Position numbers and translations under genes: made by a program. Of a stretch of DNA of 64,000 nt, positions 11,799-21,112 are shown piece by piece (the stretch's first letter is position 1; every line of letters begins with the position of its first letter). The notes below the pieces were generated by a model. That model worked only from the letters and a program-made list of their open reading frames with translations, did no database searches and had not been told where the DNA came from. This DNA comes from Armigeres subalbatus (taxonomy: Eukaryota > Arthropoda > Insecta > Diptera > Culicidae), in the NCBI RefSeq assembly GCF_024139115.2, contig NC_085140.1:416528283-416592282 (forward strand). The letters are read 5' to 3'.

Positions 11799-13092
11799 GT
11801 TGCGTTGCGTTGTAACGGAGTATTTTGTAGATTACATACTGATAGTTGTCATGTATATTCTATATTCTTTATCTTTCTTACCCCAGTTGCATAAGGATTT
11901 CCATTTGGGATTCAATGGAAATCCAATTGAAGTCCAAAATGATACAACATTAAAGCTATCATTGCCGGCCACGCCCATCTTCTCCGTTACTAGGAAAGGG
12001 AAGGAAATGATGATATGACATCTACTTAACGAGAGGCCAGCGACTCACCGACGCCCTCATAGATTTCAAGGAATTGGATGGTGGGTAGGGTATGTGGTTT
12101 AGGAGTATCATTATAAGCAAATGATAGAAAATTTGTGGAAATACGTTGGGAGCGACTTTGCTAAGAAATTTATGTCACTCCATTATCCTTGCCGATGATT
12201 TTACTCGGATGGGGTGAAGGTATTAGCACAGATAACAGATATTTAGGCTAGAACAAATTTTATTGAAAATCCTGTGTAAACTTTTGAATTGATATACGTT
12301 GGTCCACTACTGCCATCTACTCAACTGATTGCGGCATTACATACGAACGCAGTGGATTAACAACCGTCTAACGCAGCCAATGTATTTGACAGCTGCATTC
12401 GGGCTGCGTTTTCAATAACAATGATCCTTGCGCCTAGAGTCCTACAAGAAGAGTAACGTCATGTGCCACGTTTGACAGGTCTCCTGCTCGTTTGGAACGC
12501 GCATATGTATGGAACTGACAGACGATTCTGTTCCAATTCTGACACTTGACGACACTGTTATTATAGTCACTGTACTTGCGCCATCTCCAACCGATTGCCA
12601 AACGCAGTCCCAATTTAAAATACATTTGAATTAACAGTTGCGGATGTTTACACACGTATCGGATGCCAGCCTCAATATCTGTTATCTGTGGTATTAGCCT
12701 TGCCCTGGCTAATAGCCTAGGTTTAAGCGCCTTTGCTCGCTCTCTGAAACGAAAAAAGAGCAAAAAGAAATTAAATTCTCCTTCCCCCCTGATATGATAA
12801 TGATTTTGATCAACAAATGAATTCTAAGTGGATGAATAAATGATCAAACGGCTGCAAACATCATCATCATCATTAGCTGGTTATGGGACAGCTTTCTCGC
12901 AAGGGCAGCTGTTGTATAATTGGTAATACGTCCGTGTTCTTAATGGAATCACACTATCCATTGCTCCGGTTATTTCCATAAACCTGTCTGAATCACATCA
13001 CTGTCTTGAAAATTGATATACCTAAAAGGCACTGGTTTTCGCGTATGAAGTCATCTTATGCTTTTAATAATAAACGAGATCCAAATAGGTAA

Positions 13093-14171
13093 TTCATTCA
13101 TTTTCATTCATTTCATTTATTTAGTCTACATCTATACAGATAACACTGAATCAACAATTTGACGCCACAATACACGGTTCGAGGCCGCATCTCTCCATCC
13201 TCGAATACGCCCCACGCTCGCCAAGTCGTTCTGCACCTGGTCTGCCCATCTCGCTCGCTGCGCTCCACGTCGTCTCGTACCTGCCGGATCGGAAGCGAAC
13301 ACCATCTTTACAGGGTTGCTGTCCGGCATTCTTGCAACATGCCCTGCCCATCGTACCCTTCCGGCTTTAGCTACCTTCTGGATACTGGGTTCGCCGTAGA
13401 GCTGGGCGAGCTCATGGTTCATTCTTCGCCGCCACACACCGTCTTCTTGTACACCGCCAAAGATGGTCCTAAGCACCCGTCTCTCGAATACTCCGAGTGC
13501 TTGCAAGTCCTCCTCGAGCATTGTCCATGTTTCATGTCCGTAGAGGACTACCGGTCTTATTAACGTCTTGTACATGACACATTTGGTGCGGTGGCGAATC
13601 TTTTTTGACTGCAGTTTCTTCTGGAGCCCGTAGTAGGCCCGACTTCCACAGATGATGCGCCTTCGTATTTCACGACTAACGTTGTTGTCAGCAGTTAGGA
13701 TCCAGCAGTTAGGATCTTCCTCGACCACCTCGAAGGTATCCCCGTCTATCGTAACACTGCTTCCCAGGCGGACCCTGTCGCGCTCGGTTCCACCCACAAG
13801 CATGTACTTTGTCTTTGACGCATTCACCACCAGTCCAACTTTTGTTGCTTCACGTTTCAGGCGGGTGTACAGTTCTGCCACCTTTGCAAATGTTCGGCCG
13901 ACAATGTCCATGTCATCCGCGAAGCAAATAAATTGACTGGATCTGTTGAAAATCGTTCCCCGGCTGTTACACCCGGCTCTCCGCATGACACCTTCTAGCG
14001 CAATGTTGAACAACAGGCACGAAAGTCCATCACCTTGTCTTAGTCCCCGGCGCGATTCGAACGAACTGGAGTGTTCGCCCGAGATCTACACACAGTTTTG
14101 CACACCATCCACCGTTGCTTTGATCAGTCTGGTAAGCTTTCCAGGGAAGCTGTTCTCGGCCATAATTTTCC
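13093..14171 (-). mobile_element. 5'-truncated RTE-type LINE
   Basis: It is flanked by the 14-bp duplication ATCCAAATAGGTAA (13079-13092 and 14172-14185). The minus-strand ORF at 14013-13132 covers the end of RT and the C-terminal region. It includes FADDMDIVGR (catalytic ADD box), a VNASKTKYM segment, VLYGHETWTM, the typical GRVRWAGHVARMPDSNPVKM block and a trailing RW..QV motif. The 3' end carries an ATGA-rich short tandem tail, as in the RTE clade. Endonuclease and most of RT are missing. Upstream remains of the RT fingers are visible at 14045-14090 in another frame. Confidence 0.88.
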
Positions 14172-14753
14172 ATCCAAATAGGTAAAAAGATTAGATAAAT
14201 TGTTTGCAAACCTATGCCGAATTGCCGTCAAAGTAAACTATGAAATTCCCTTCAAACGCGTCACTCCCAGACATTACAAAATTAAAAGCAACGAAACAGG
14301 CATTTTATCAAGAAGATACAGTAATGCTTTAAACTAAAAAATCTACCAAAATCTGTCCTGATTAAACTGGAAATCATCCATGATGCAGGGAAATCATCTG
14401 ATGCAGATCAACCCATTGCACCACTCTGAGTGCGCTGGACCCACATTAAATGTCATGATTTACATTTAAAATTATCAAATCAGACATAATGGTTTGATCT
14501 CACCAATCTTCCAGAAGAAACCTTTTGGCTCCATATAACCTCTGTGTAGAGGTGGCAGGATGCATATTCTTGTACGTGTCGTTCGTAATTCTGCTAAATA
14601 AGCTGGCACCAGGTTTGAATTCCTACAATAACGTCACCAATGACAATCCTTTGGATAGTTCAGCAGTATTCCAGTTCCAGCAGCTTGCAGGCACTTGCGA
14701 GAGCAAAGTTAGGACACCGCTCGCCGTAATAATTCCTTTTTAGTCGATCGCAG

Positions 14754-14966
14754 CTACATCGAGAAAACCGCCTGGACGGTATCGGCAACATTCCAGCCAA
14801 GAAGAATGCAAAGGCAGTCACTTTTTTGTAGAACTATCAAAAGGTTCGCGATAGTTAGATGGTTGGTATCGCACCCTATTTGCCGGAGTATCTGGATCAA
14901 ATCACTATAGACACCCTTGTCACAATAAAACACACAGCCTAATGTCCAAATATATTCGCGGTACAT
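14754..14966 (-). other. Unrecognised 70-codon ORF in the 3.2-kb insert
   Basis: Starts MYREYIWTLGCVFYCDKG and ends at a stop at 14754. It has several Cys residues and a hydrophobic middle. It sits near the minus-strand 5' end of the insert 11799-15047. The opposite strand has a similarly long ORF with a hydrophobic segment (14525-14743, VAGCIFLYVSFVILL). Neither was recognised. Chance ORFs of this length are common, so this is noted only because the carrier insert is unexplained. Confidence 0.15.
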
Positions 14967-15047
14967 TTTCCTAGAAAAAAATTTTTTTTTTCTGAATGTT
15001 CAAAGGAAAAAAACAACGAGCAACGAAAATTGACATCTTTATTCGCC

Positions 15048-16211
15048 TTGATGGCTCTTGTTTCCTATTTGTACAAAAACATGAATTTTTCCCATAACCT
15101 TCAATCGTTTGCCATCAATCACTGCTAGTTTCTTATTACAATCCAAAAGTTGAAAATTCCAGAAATTTCTCAAAAACATTTCTTCTGAAATCACACTTGC
15201 TGCAGAGCCACAGTCTACTTCCATCGTTATGCTCCTATTTTCAACAAAAGCTTCTACGTAACATGGTTCATTAACACAATTCACCGAAGAAATCATCAAA
15301 CAGGGTAGATCTTCGTCTTCATCCTCTGATTTAGCAGATCTTTTAAAGTTTTCAATTGATCTTCCTGGTGTGGGAGGCCTAGACGTTTCTCTTGGCGAGT
15401 CCAAAAATTTAACCGTCGCTTGCTCCGTATCTTTACCATTCAACTTATAGCAAAATTTTCTTGTGTGGCCTCTCTTTTTGCAGAATGAACACAAATAAGA
15501 TCGGCTTTGATAATCTTTAAACCGACTTTCTCTCTGATCGTATCTACCTTTGCTTCTACTTCTTGATTGAGAAAAACTTCTATCGCGTTCGCGATTCCAA
15601 TTACCACGTTTAAATTGTCTGGAACGAGAGCGACCATCTCTTCTTCCTAAGCGCGCAACAACCGAAACTCTGTTATCGTCGTCCTCTTTTATATACCGGG
15701 TCCGACTATTCGAAATTTCATGATTAAGAATTATTTTTTCCGCTTTTTCCGCAGTCAATTCATCTTCGTCAAAAAGTCGTTTTTGTAACTGGTGATCGTA
15801 AACGCCAATAACTAAAACATCCCGAATCGCTCTTTCTTTAAACGAGCCAAAATTACATTTTTCCGCTAAAACCTTAACAGCAATTACGAAATCCTCTGCT
15901 TTTTCATATTTTGATTGCTTTCTTGTCCAAAACATAAAACTGTGAATCACGTCAGAATCAGTCTTGTCGAATCTTTTCCTCAAGGTCTCAGTAATTTTCT
16001 GATAGGATAGAGCATCAGATTTAAAATCTGTCCCGGGGAACAACTTTTTCAGTTCCGAATACACTTCCCGTCCACAAACCGCTAAAAATGAAGTTTTGTA
16101 TTGGGCTTCTTCTAATTTGTTATGTTGAAAAATAAACTCAAGTTGTTCTTGATATTGAACAAACGGGATTGATTCTGGCACATAAGGATCAATGGTTGTG
16201 GATAAAGACAT
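15048..16211 (-). CDS. gypsy Gag and start of protease
   Basis: The start is taken at ATG 16211 (MSLSTTIDPYVPES); the frame extends 26 codons upstream without support. Gag matrix/capsid-like sequence covers about residues 1-200 (VPFVQYQEQL region, FLAVCGREVYSELKKL, DELTAEKAEKIIL). An Arg/Ser-rich basic stretch precedes a zinc knuckle CSFCKKRGHTRKFC near residue 245. The protease follows with MEVDCGSAASVISE, where the usual Asp-Thr/Ser-Gly is Asp-Cys-Gly. This stretch is intact. The frame crosses the 15047/11798 insertion boundary into pol. Known role: particle assembly and RNA packaging. Confidence 0.88.
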
Positions 16212-17262
16212 GCTTTTATTTATAAATAAAACAAAAATAGAACAATGTAGTATACCTATATCAGCAATTATCACTCGTATAAAAATCACAGCACTCTCTT
16301 GTTAATGGTTGTATAACATACCTGAGTATAATCGCTCGATTATCAAATTCGTAGAAAGAGAAGATAACTTTTGTTTTTCGGGTCACCAACCGGAGAATCT
16401 AACCAGTAATTCACAGCAGCAGCAGCAGTTCACCCAGCGATGGCCGTTCACAATAGCAACAACAACTCGATCCAGCAGCACAACAACAGCACAATTTCTT
16501 TCAAGGTCAACAAACTCCGACGATCCGTCCACTAGTCCAACCAGGAAGGGCAACGACCTTCAAACACTCCGCATCGATGTTCTACGCAATGCACTTGCAG
16601 CCTCACAATTTCACACTTGTAGGCTTCTCAGGGTTCGATGATTACCGAATAGCTCAAAACGTTGCTTAAAATTCCTTCGCTGTAGATTTTGTAGAATCAA
16701 TACTCATGCACATACGCTGTCATACATGCAAAAATCACCAGAGTTCTTTTACTCTTGCTTCCAGATAAGGTTGTTATTCGGTCAACTCTCCGCCGTCACA
16801 CTGTATGTAAGGGAACAAAATTAAAACAAAATGGCATGAGTACTGGCGCTCACTCTGGTCGACAGAAACAATATCCAAGCAAATAAAAGATGATGTCTAA
16901 GCGTTCTTTTCAAGATCTTGCTTTCTAAAGGTCTATACAAAGAAACACTATTTCTTTTTTTTTGCAGAAAAATAGCCAAACACAACTCGATGATTGTTTA
17001 AGCTTGTATAACGATTGATTCCTAATCGATAAAGCAACAAAGGTCAATCAAATGCCACAAACAAAACTTGGCAATAAAATAAAGGAAACTGGCGCCTTTT
17101 CTTTTGCTGAAGCACAACCGAATCACAAAAGAAAAAAAAAACGACTTACATCGTCAAAGCAGCTCCAAAACCAAATCAAAATGCCGGTGTCAACCAATGC
17201 ACGCACTTCCTAAAATTTACTTTTTCTTCACAGCTCTAGTTAGCTTTATCCCCGTCGACAAC
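16212..17262 (-). other. gypsy 5' leader
   Basis: About 1 kb between the 5' LTR and gag. It contains CAG/CAA-rich stretches (16411-16500) that create a meaningless plus-strand ORF (16309-16641). No coding sequence is supported. Primer-site candidate GTTGTCGACGGGGAT (minus strand) abuts the LTR at 17262; I could not assign its tRNA. Confidence 0.7.
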
Positions 17263-17451
17263 TGAAATAACTTGATAATTGGGACTTTAAATAATAACAC
17301 CGACTCGGTTGGCTGTAGCACTAAAACTTCCAATACTGTATTTTCGTTTCCAGGTTTTATACAATCCAGATACAGAACTCATTCTCTCAACTTCTCTTTT
17401 TCTTCAACACTTTCATGCAATAGCTTAATTCTCTTCACTAACATCACTTCA
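17263..17451 (-). repeat. 5' LTR of the gypsy element
   Basis: 189 bp, one substitution from 1149-1337, followed on the right by the TTCAG target copy (17452-17456). Confidence 0.93.
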
Positions 17452-17551
17452 TTCAGGAGGGGGTTCGGAGCTATGGGATGAAGTGCCGAACCGTTCCCCT
17501 ACATTATGTGGAAGATATTGATTTGAAAAATGTATTGGAGGTAACCACTTT

Positions 17552-17615
17552 CCCTTCGATGGGACTCGAACCCTCAGTACGCTAGGCTGGTGCTTTAACC
17601 AACTAAGCTACGAAG
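17552..17615 (-). tRNA. tRNA-like sequence (pseudo-tRNA or SINE head)
   Basis: The minus strand has matching ends CCTTCG/CGAAGG, an A-box-like TAGCTTAGTTGG, a D-arm-like GCTT/AAGC and a B box GGTTCGAGTCCC. The anticodon arm pairs poorly (CCAGC against ACTGA) and the total is only about 64-66 nt. It is therefore a tRNA-derived repeat rather than a working tRNA gene. Pol III promoter boxes look intact. Confidence 0.4.
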
Positions 17616-17825
17616 GACCTCCGTCGGCCTTCGCAACCTAGCGGCTACTGAATGAGCTCGAGATTCCCAAATTGGACGCATAACGACGAAAACAAAATAA
17701 AGAAAAAGGGTTGTTTGAAAGCAATAAAATCGTGTTTAGTTTTTTTTTCTATGAAAAAATACTGAATAGGTATTTTAAAAATATTCAAAAAGTTAGAGCC
17801 GAATATTTTTTGGCCCGCCAGCAGG

Positions 17826-18019
17826 TAGGGGAAAAGACGGCTTTGGCAGGGTTTGTTCTATTACTGGCAGGGGGGTTTTTGTCGACCGAATTTTATGAAA
17901 TTTGGCCACAATATTCTTTGATATGAAAAGAATGTTTAGGCCAAATTTGAGCATAATCAGTCATAAAAAAAACCCTGACAGTAATAGAACAAAACCTGCC
18001 AAAGCCGTCATTCCCCCTA
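17826..18019. mobile_element. Short inverted-repeat MITE
   Basis: The left arm TAGGGGAAAAGACGGC at 17826 and right arm GCCGTCATTCCCCCTA ending at 18019 extend inward to paired blocks GGCTTTGGCAGG/CCTGCCAAAGCC and TTCTATTACTG/CAGTAATAGAA. The loop is about 100 bp. No coding sequence. Target duplication not clear. Confidence 0.65.
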
Positions 18020-18426
18020 TGTAATTCTAAAAATTGGCCCGTGGCTTGAAAAGATTGGGCAGGCCTGTTAACCACTATGTTGTCCCGGATAGGACGCGCC
18101 TCCTATCGCATAATTCCTCACGAAGCAGGGATAAACACTCCAATTAACAGCAGCAGTTCAACGTGATCGTCTAAATGGAAGGGGTAACAACAACAGTCAG
18201 CAGTATAAAACACTAAAAACACCATCCGTAGCAAACAAAATCAACCACAACAACAGCTATCGACGATCGCGCTAGTTGCACCAGCCTATCGATGCATCAG
18301 AGTTCAATGAACGTAGTGTTGAAAATAAGACGCTACGATAAACTTTTAGCACTCTCTACTCTGTGGTTTGTTTACTCTGCGCCAACTCACTAGTGCTGTC
18401 CAATGAGCAGCTCGAAGAAGCTCGAA

Positions 18427-18495
18427 GTTGTTCCCATCCCTCTTAGGTCCATTTGTTGAGAAAAAGAACGAGCAGGACGGGAACAACTTCGAGCT
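18427..18495. repeat. Hairpin with 17-bp arms
   Basis: Arms AGCTCGAAGTTGTTCCC (18427-18443) and GGGAACAACTTCGAGCT (18479-18495) form a strong hairpin around a 35-base loop. Probably the core of a small foldback element. The rest of 18020-18740 shows nothing recognisable. Confidence 0.55.
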
Positions 18496-18747
18496 AGGAA
18501 GTGAGTGCTAGTAATGGACCCCTTAACGACTGAAATTTACTTTAGTCGCTCCGCTGAAAATGGCCATTTTTTGCGTTGCGTATTTAATGGATCTTCCCTT
18601 AGTCCATGCATGTTCGATTATCGAAACTGCAAGTCTGAACTCGTCAAACAGGTAGATTCTGGTCAAGCACTCGATTCTGATAAATACACAAAGAAAACAA
18701 AAGGTTAAGATCAGACATTCAAACAAGAGAAATATTATTAATTATTG

Positions 18748-19525
18748 GCATACTATTCGGCAACTCGGGTGCACGAAAATATTTTTTTTGTTAAATATCT
18801 TGGCTGTGCATATGCACAGCGCATGTTTCGAAATAGACAAATTGATATGAAATTTGCGAAAAAGAATCCACGTGTCTTGAAGGGACTCGAACCCTCAACC
18901 TCCTTCTCTCTAGATAGGCATGTTAACCCCTACACAACAAGACCACTTAAAGGTCACGTTTGCGGAAAAGCCATCAGAATCCGAGTACCAACCTCCACCG
19001 CGGTTTGCCTTTTTGCAAATTGAATATCTTTCGGATGCTTGATTTATCCAATCTTCACATGTGCTTTACTGTTGTATATCCACAGTCAAGCGAGTGCACA
19101 TTGTTTGTTAATCGAGAGCATCACACTCTATGCCCCCAACAACGGGCTGGGCGGATTTGTATAGAGTGCGAATCAAGCACACTCTGCTGTGCCAAAGGCT
19201 TGCTTGGCTAAAGCATTTGATGAGTTTGATTGCTCTACGCCTGCGGTCGCGTGTACTCAGACGACTAATGACGGTGGAAGACCGACACTTGATTACAATT
19301 AGAGCTAACCGCGGTGGAGGTTGGTACTCGGATTCTGATGGCTTTTCCGCAAACGTGACGCCTATCTAGAGAGTAGGAGGTTGAGGGTTCGAGTCCCTTC
19401 AAGACACGAGATTATTTTTCGTAAATTTCATATCAATTTGTCCATTTCGAAACATGTGCTGTGCATATGCACAGCCAAGATATTTAACAAAAAAATGGTT
19501 ATCGTACGGCCGAGTTGCCGAATAA
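18748..19525. mobile_element. Inverted-repeat element carrying a tRNA-like module in its arms
   Basis: The left arm (about 18748-19010) and right arm (about 19310-19525) are inverted copies starting near ATTCGGCAACTCGG. Shared blocks include CTTGGCTGTGCATATGCACA, GGGACTCGAACCCTCAACCT and GGAAAAGCCATCAGAATCCG. Each arm contains a tRNA-like B box. The left arm keeps about 31 bases that the right arm lacks, completing the A-box half. TTAATTA occurs at both outer edges and may be the target duplication. The ~300-bp loop is non-coding. Confidence 0.7.
18874..18943 (-). tRNA. tRNA-like module in the left arm
   Basis: The minus strand has ends GTCTTG/CAAGAC, an A-box-like TGTAGGGGTTAACATGCC, and a B box GGTTCGAGTCCC. 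An anticodon-arm-like stem CCTAT...GAAGG encloses loop CTAGAGA. The stem pairs better in the right-arm copy (GTAGG), which in turn lacks the A-box half. It is about 70 nt. A transcribed or functional tRNA is not implied; the copy in a transposon arm argues for a tRNA-derived repeat. Confidence 0.4.
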
Positions 19526-19569
19526 TATACAATTAATTAGAATAGAAACATTGATACCTTTACCTTAAC

Positions 19570-19822
19570 CACAGAGAAACAGACGTCTCACTCAACACAT
19601 GTTACATCGTTCACCTTTTTAACGGTTGGTTTAATTTTTTGTAGGTGGTCAATCGGCCACCGATGGCGCTTCCATCGATTTTGCTTGTGTTTGACGTTTG
19701 CGCACTACCGCCATCTGGTTGCCGCTTGACCACACACATTGATTTTAGCATTGGGCAGCAATGTTTCCGTGACGATGATATTGATTGCATTTTGTTCCAA
19801 GTGAGACGTCTGTTTCTCTGTG
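19570..19822. mobile_element. 253-bp MITE, 22-bp perfect TIRs, 7-bp target duplication
   Basis: Ends CACAGAGAAACAGACGTCTC and its exact inverse. Flanked by CCTTAAC (19563-19569 and 19823-19829); the next base is also C, so 8 bp is possible with an asymmetric end. A second 253-bp copy in opposite orientation lies at 26829-27081. The element ends 50 bp before the first visible ATG4 exon, inside what must be intron. Confidence 0.9.
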
Positions 19823-19872
19823 CCTTAACCGTTCGACGACAGCTTTACCGACGATTATTATTATTATTCCAG

Positions 19873-21112
19873 ATCTTGACTTGATTCGCCGGGATGTCCA
19901 GAGCCGGCTGTGGTGCACCTACCGGCGTGGCTTCGTACCGATCGGTAGCTCTCAGCTCACCAGCGACAAAGGCTGGGGCTGCATGCTACGCTGCGGTCAG
20001 ATGGTTCTGGCGCAGGCCCTCACTCAGCTGCACCTGGGCCGAGACTGGTTCTGGGAGTTAGAGACCAAAGATGAAGCCTATCTGAAGATAGTGAATCGTT
20101 TCGAGGACAGTAAGGCTGCGCCTTTTTCGTTGCATCAGATTGCTCTCACCGGCGAGTCATCAGAGGAGAAACGAGTCGGCGAATGGTTCGGACCTAATAC
20201 GGTGGCACAGGTTTTAAAGTGAGTTTTATTGTCGTTTTAGAAAAGACATCTCAGAATGACACAAATTTTGTTTCAGAAAATTGGTAAAATTCGATGACTG
20301 GTGTGAATTGTTGGTTCACGTTGCTCTTGACAATACTCTGGCCACAGAAGAAGTCCGTAAGTATATCTGCATTTGTTCGAATTAAAACTTGTCCAATTAT
20401 TCTAATTCGTCTCTTAGTGGAGCTTTGTGTGGATAAATCTAATCCGAACAGCTGGAATCCGCTGCTACTCATAATCCCATTGAGATTGGGCCTTAGCGAA
20501 ATCAATCCGATCTACGTGGATGGCCTCAAAAAGTGCTTCGAGCTAAGCGGAAACTGTGGAATGATTGGCGGTCGTCCCAATCAGGCCCTCTATTTCATTG
20601 GCTACGTTGCCGACGAGGCCCTGTACCTTGATCCACATACTGTCCAGCGAAGTGGAACAATCGGCTCCAAGAGCGATCCGGATGAGCAGGAGCTGGACGA
20701 AACGTTTCACCAAAAGTACGCCCGACGGATCAACTTCAAAGGGATGGATCCATCGCTGGCGGTGTGTTTCCTATGTGCATCGAGAAAAGACTTTGACGAT
20801 CTGATTCAGCGCTTCAACGAGGATCTCAACGGTGGGGGCTGCCAGCCGTTGTTTGAAGTGACCAAAACACGACAAGCGCCGTGGACCCCCACAACGGCGT
20901 CGTCCGCGTCGTCCCGGAAAAACAGTGAACCGATAGAGGCGTTCAACGAAATATCCGCCACGGAAATTCAGCACGAAGGTAGTGATTTGACTCGCTGGCA
21001 ATCGCATCACATATTGGTAACCTGTTTTCGTTTGGAATGTATTACAGAGTTCGAGGAAGTGGGAACCCGGCAGCTGGACGACTCGGATGAAGAGTTCGAG
21101 ATCATCGCGTAA
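19873..21112 (+). CDS. Atg4: Autophagy cysteine protease ATG4, C-terminal four exons
   Basis: Exons 19873-20218, 20277-20356, 20418-20978 and 21048-21112 have GT-AG borders and matching phases and give about 350 residues plus stop. ATG4 cleaves the ATG8 C-terminus to expose its glycine and removes ATG8 from lipid, in the cytosol during autophagosome formation. The sequence shows RDVQSRLWCTYRRGF, TSDKGWGCMLRCGQM with the catalytic Cys (codon 19980), GPNTVAQVLK, IPLRLGL, GGRPNQALYFIGY and LDPHTVQ with the catalytic Asp (20630) and His (20636). The end DSDEEFEIIA holds an LC3-interacting FEII motif like that of human ATG4B. The third intron (20979-21047, 69 nt) has no in-frame stop. The first exon begins in mid-codon and lacks roughly 40 N-terminal residues. 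I found no matching exon in 1-19872, so the upstream intron is probably very large and transposon-filled. It could be either insect paralogue. Confidence 0.95.

Larger units (their letters stand above)
11799..15047. mobile_element. Unidentified 3.2-kb insert with 25-bp target duplication
   Basis: A 25-bp stretch of gypsy coding sequence (TTGATGGCTCTTG...TTTGT) is present at 11774-11798 and again at 15048-15072, and the gypsy frame runs straight through when the interval is removed. So 11799-15047 is a true insertion. A long target duplication points to LINE-type integration. Read on the minus strand the insert ends in a short iterated tail (CAACGCAACGCAAC), also LINE-like. No RT of its own is visible; the RT inside it belongs to a second LINE (13093-14171). 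Short inverted repeats occur at about 12300-12700. Origin unknown: a 5'-truncated LINE tail, a SINE-like element or retroposed host sequence. Confidence 0.7.
1149..17451 (-). mobile_element. Ty3/gypsy LTR retrotransposon, split by later insertions
   Basis: The element lies on the minus strand between TTCAG target duplications (1144-1148 and 17452-17456). Its terminal 189-bp direct repeats start TG and end CA. Going 5' to 3' it carries a leader, gag with one CCHC knuckle, an aspartic protease, reverse transcriptase with YLDD, RNase H and integrase. A purine-rich tract abuts the 3' LTR at about 1338-1354. Four insertions interrupt it: 1417-3064, 5160-9670, 10165-11468 and 11799-15047. Subtracting these with their duplications leaves about 5.6 kb, a normal size for a compact gypsy element. 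The clade was not assigned; the RNase H to integrase linker resembles the mag lineage, which is a guess. Confidence 0.93.

Noticed and set aside
16309..16641. Plus-strand 110-codon ORF with Gln and Ser/Thr runs
   Set aside because: It lies in the gypsy 5' leader antisense to the element and is caused by CAG/CAA repeats; no start context or family match.
17552..17615. Functional tRNA gene
   Set aside because: Anticodon stem is mispaired and the molecule is too short; better explained as a tRNA-derived repeat.
19785..19872. ATG4 start codon at 19785
   Set aside because: The ORF start lies in the MITE, and a good acceptor directly precedes 19873; the protein upstream does not resemble ATG4.
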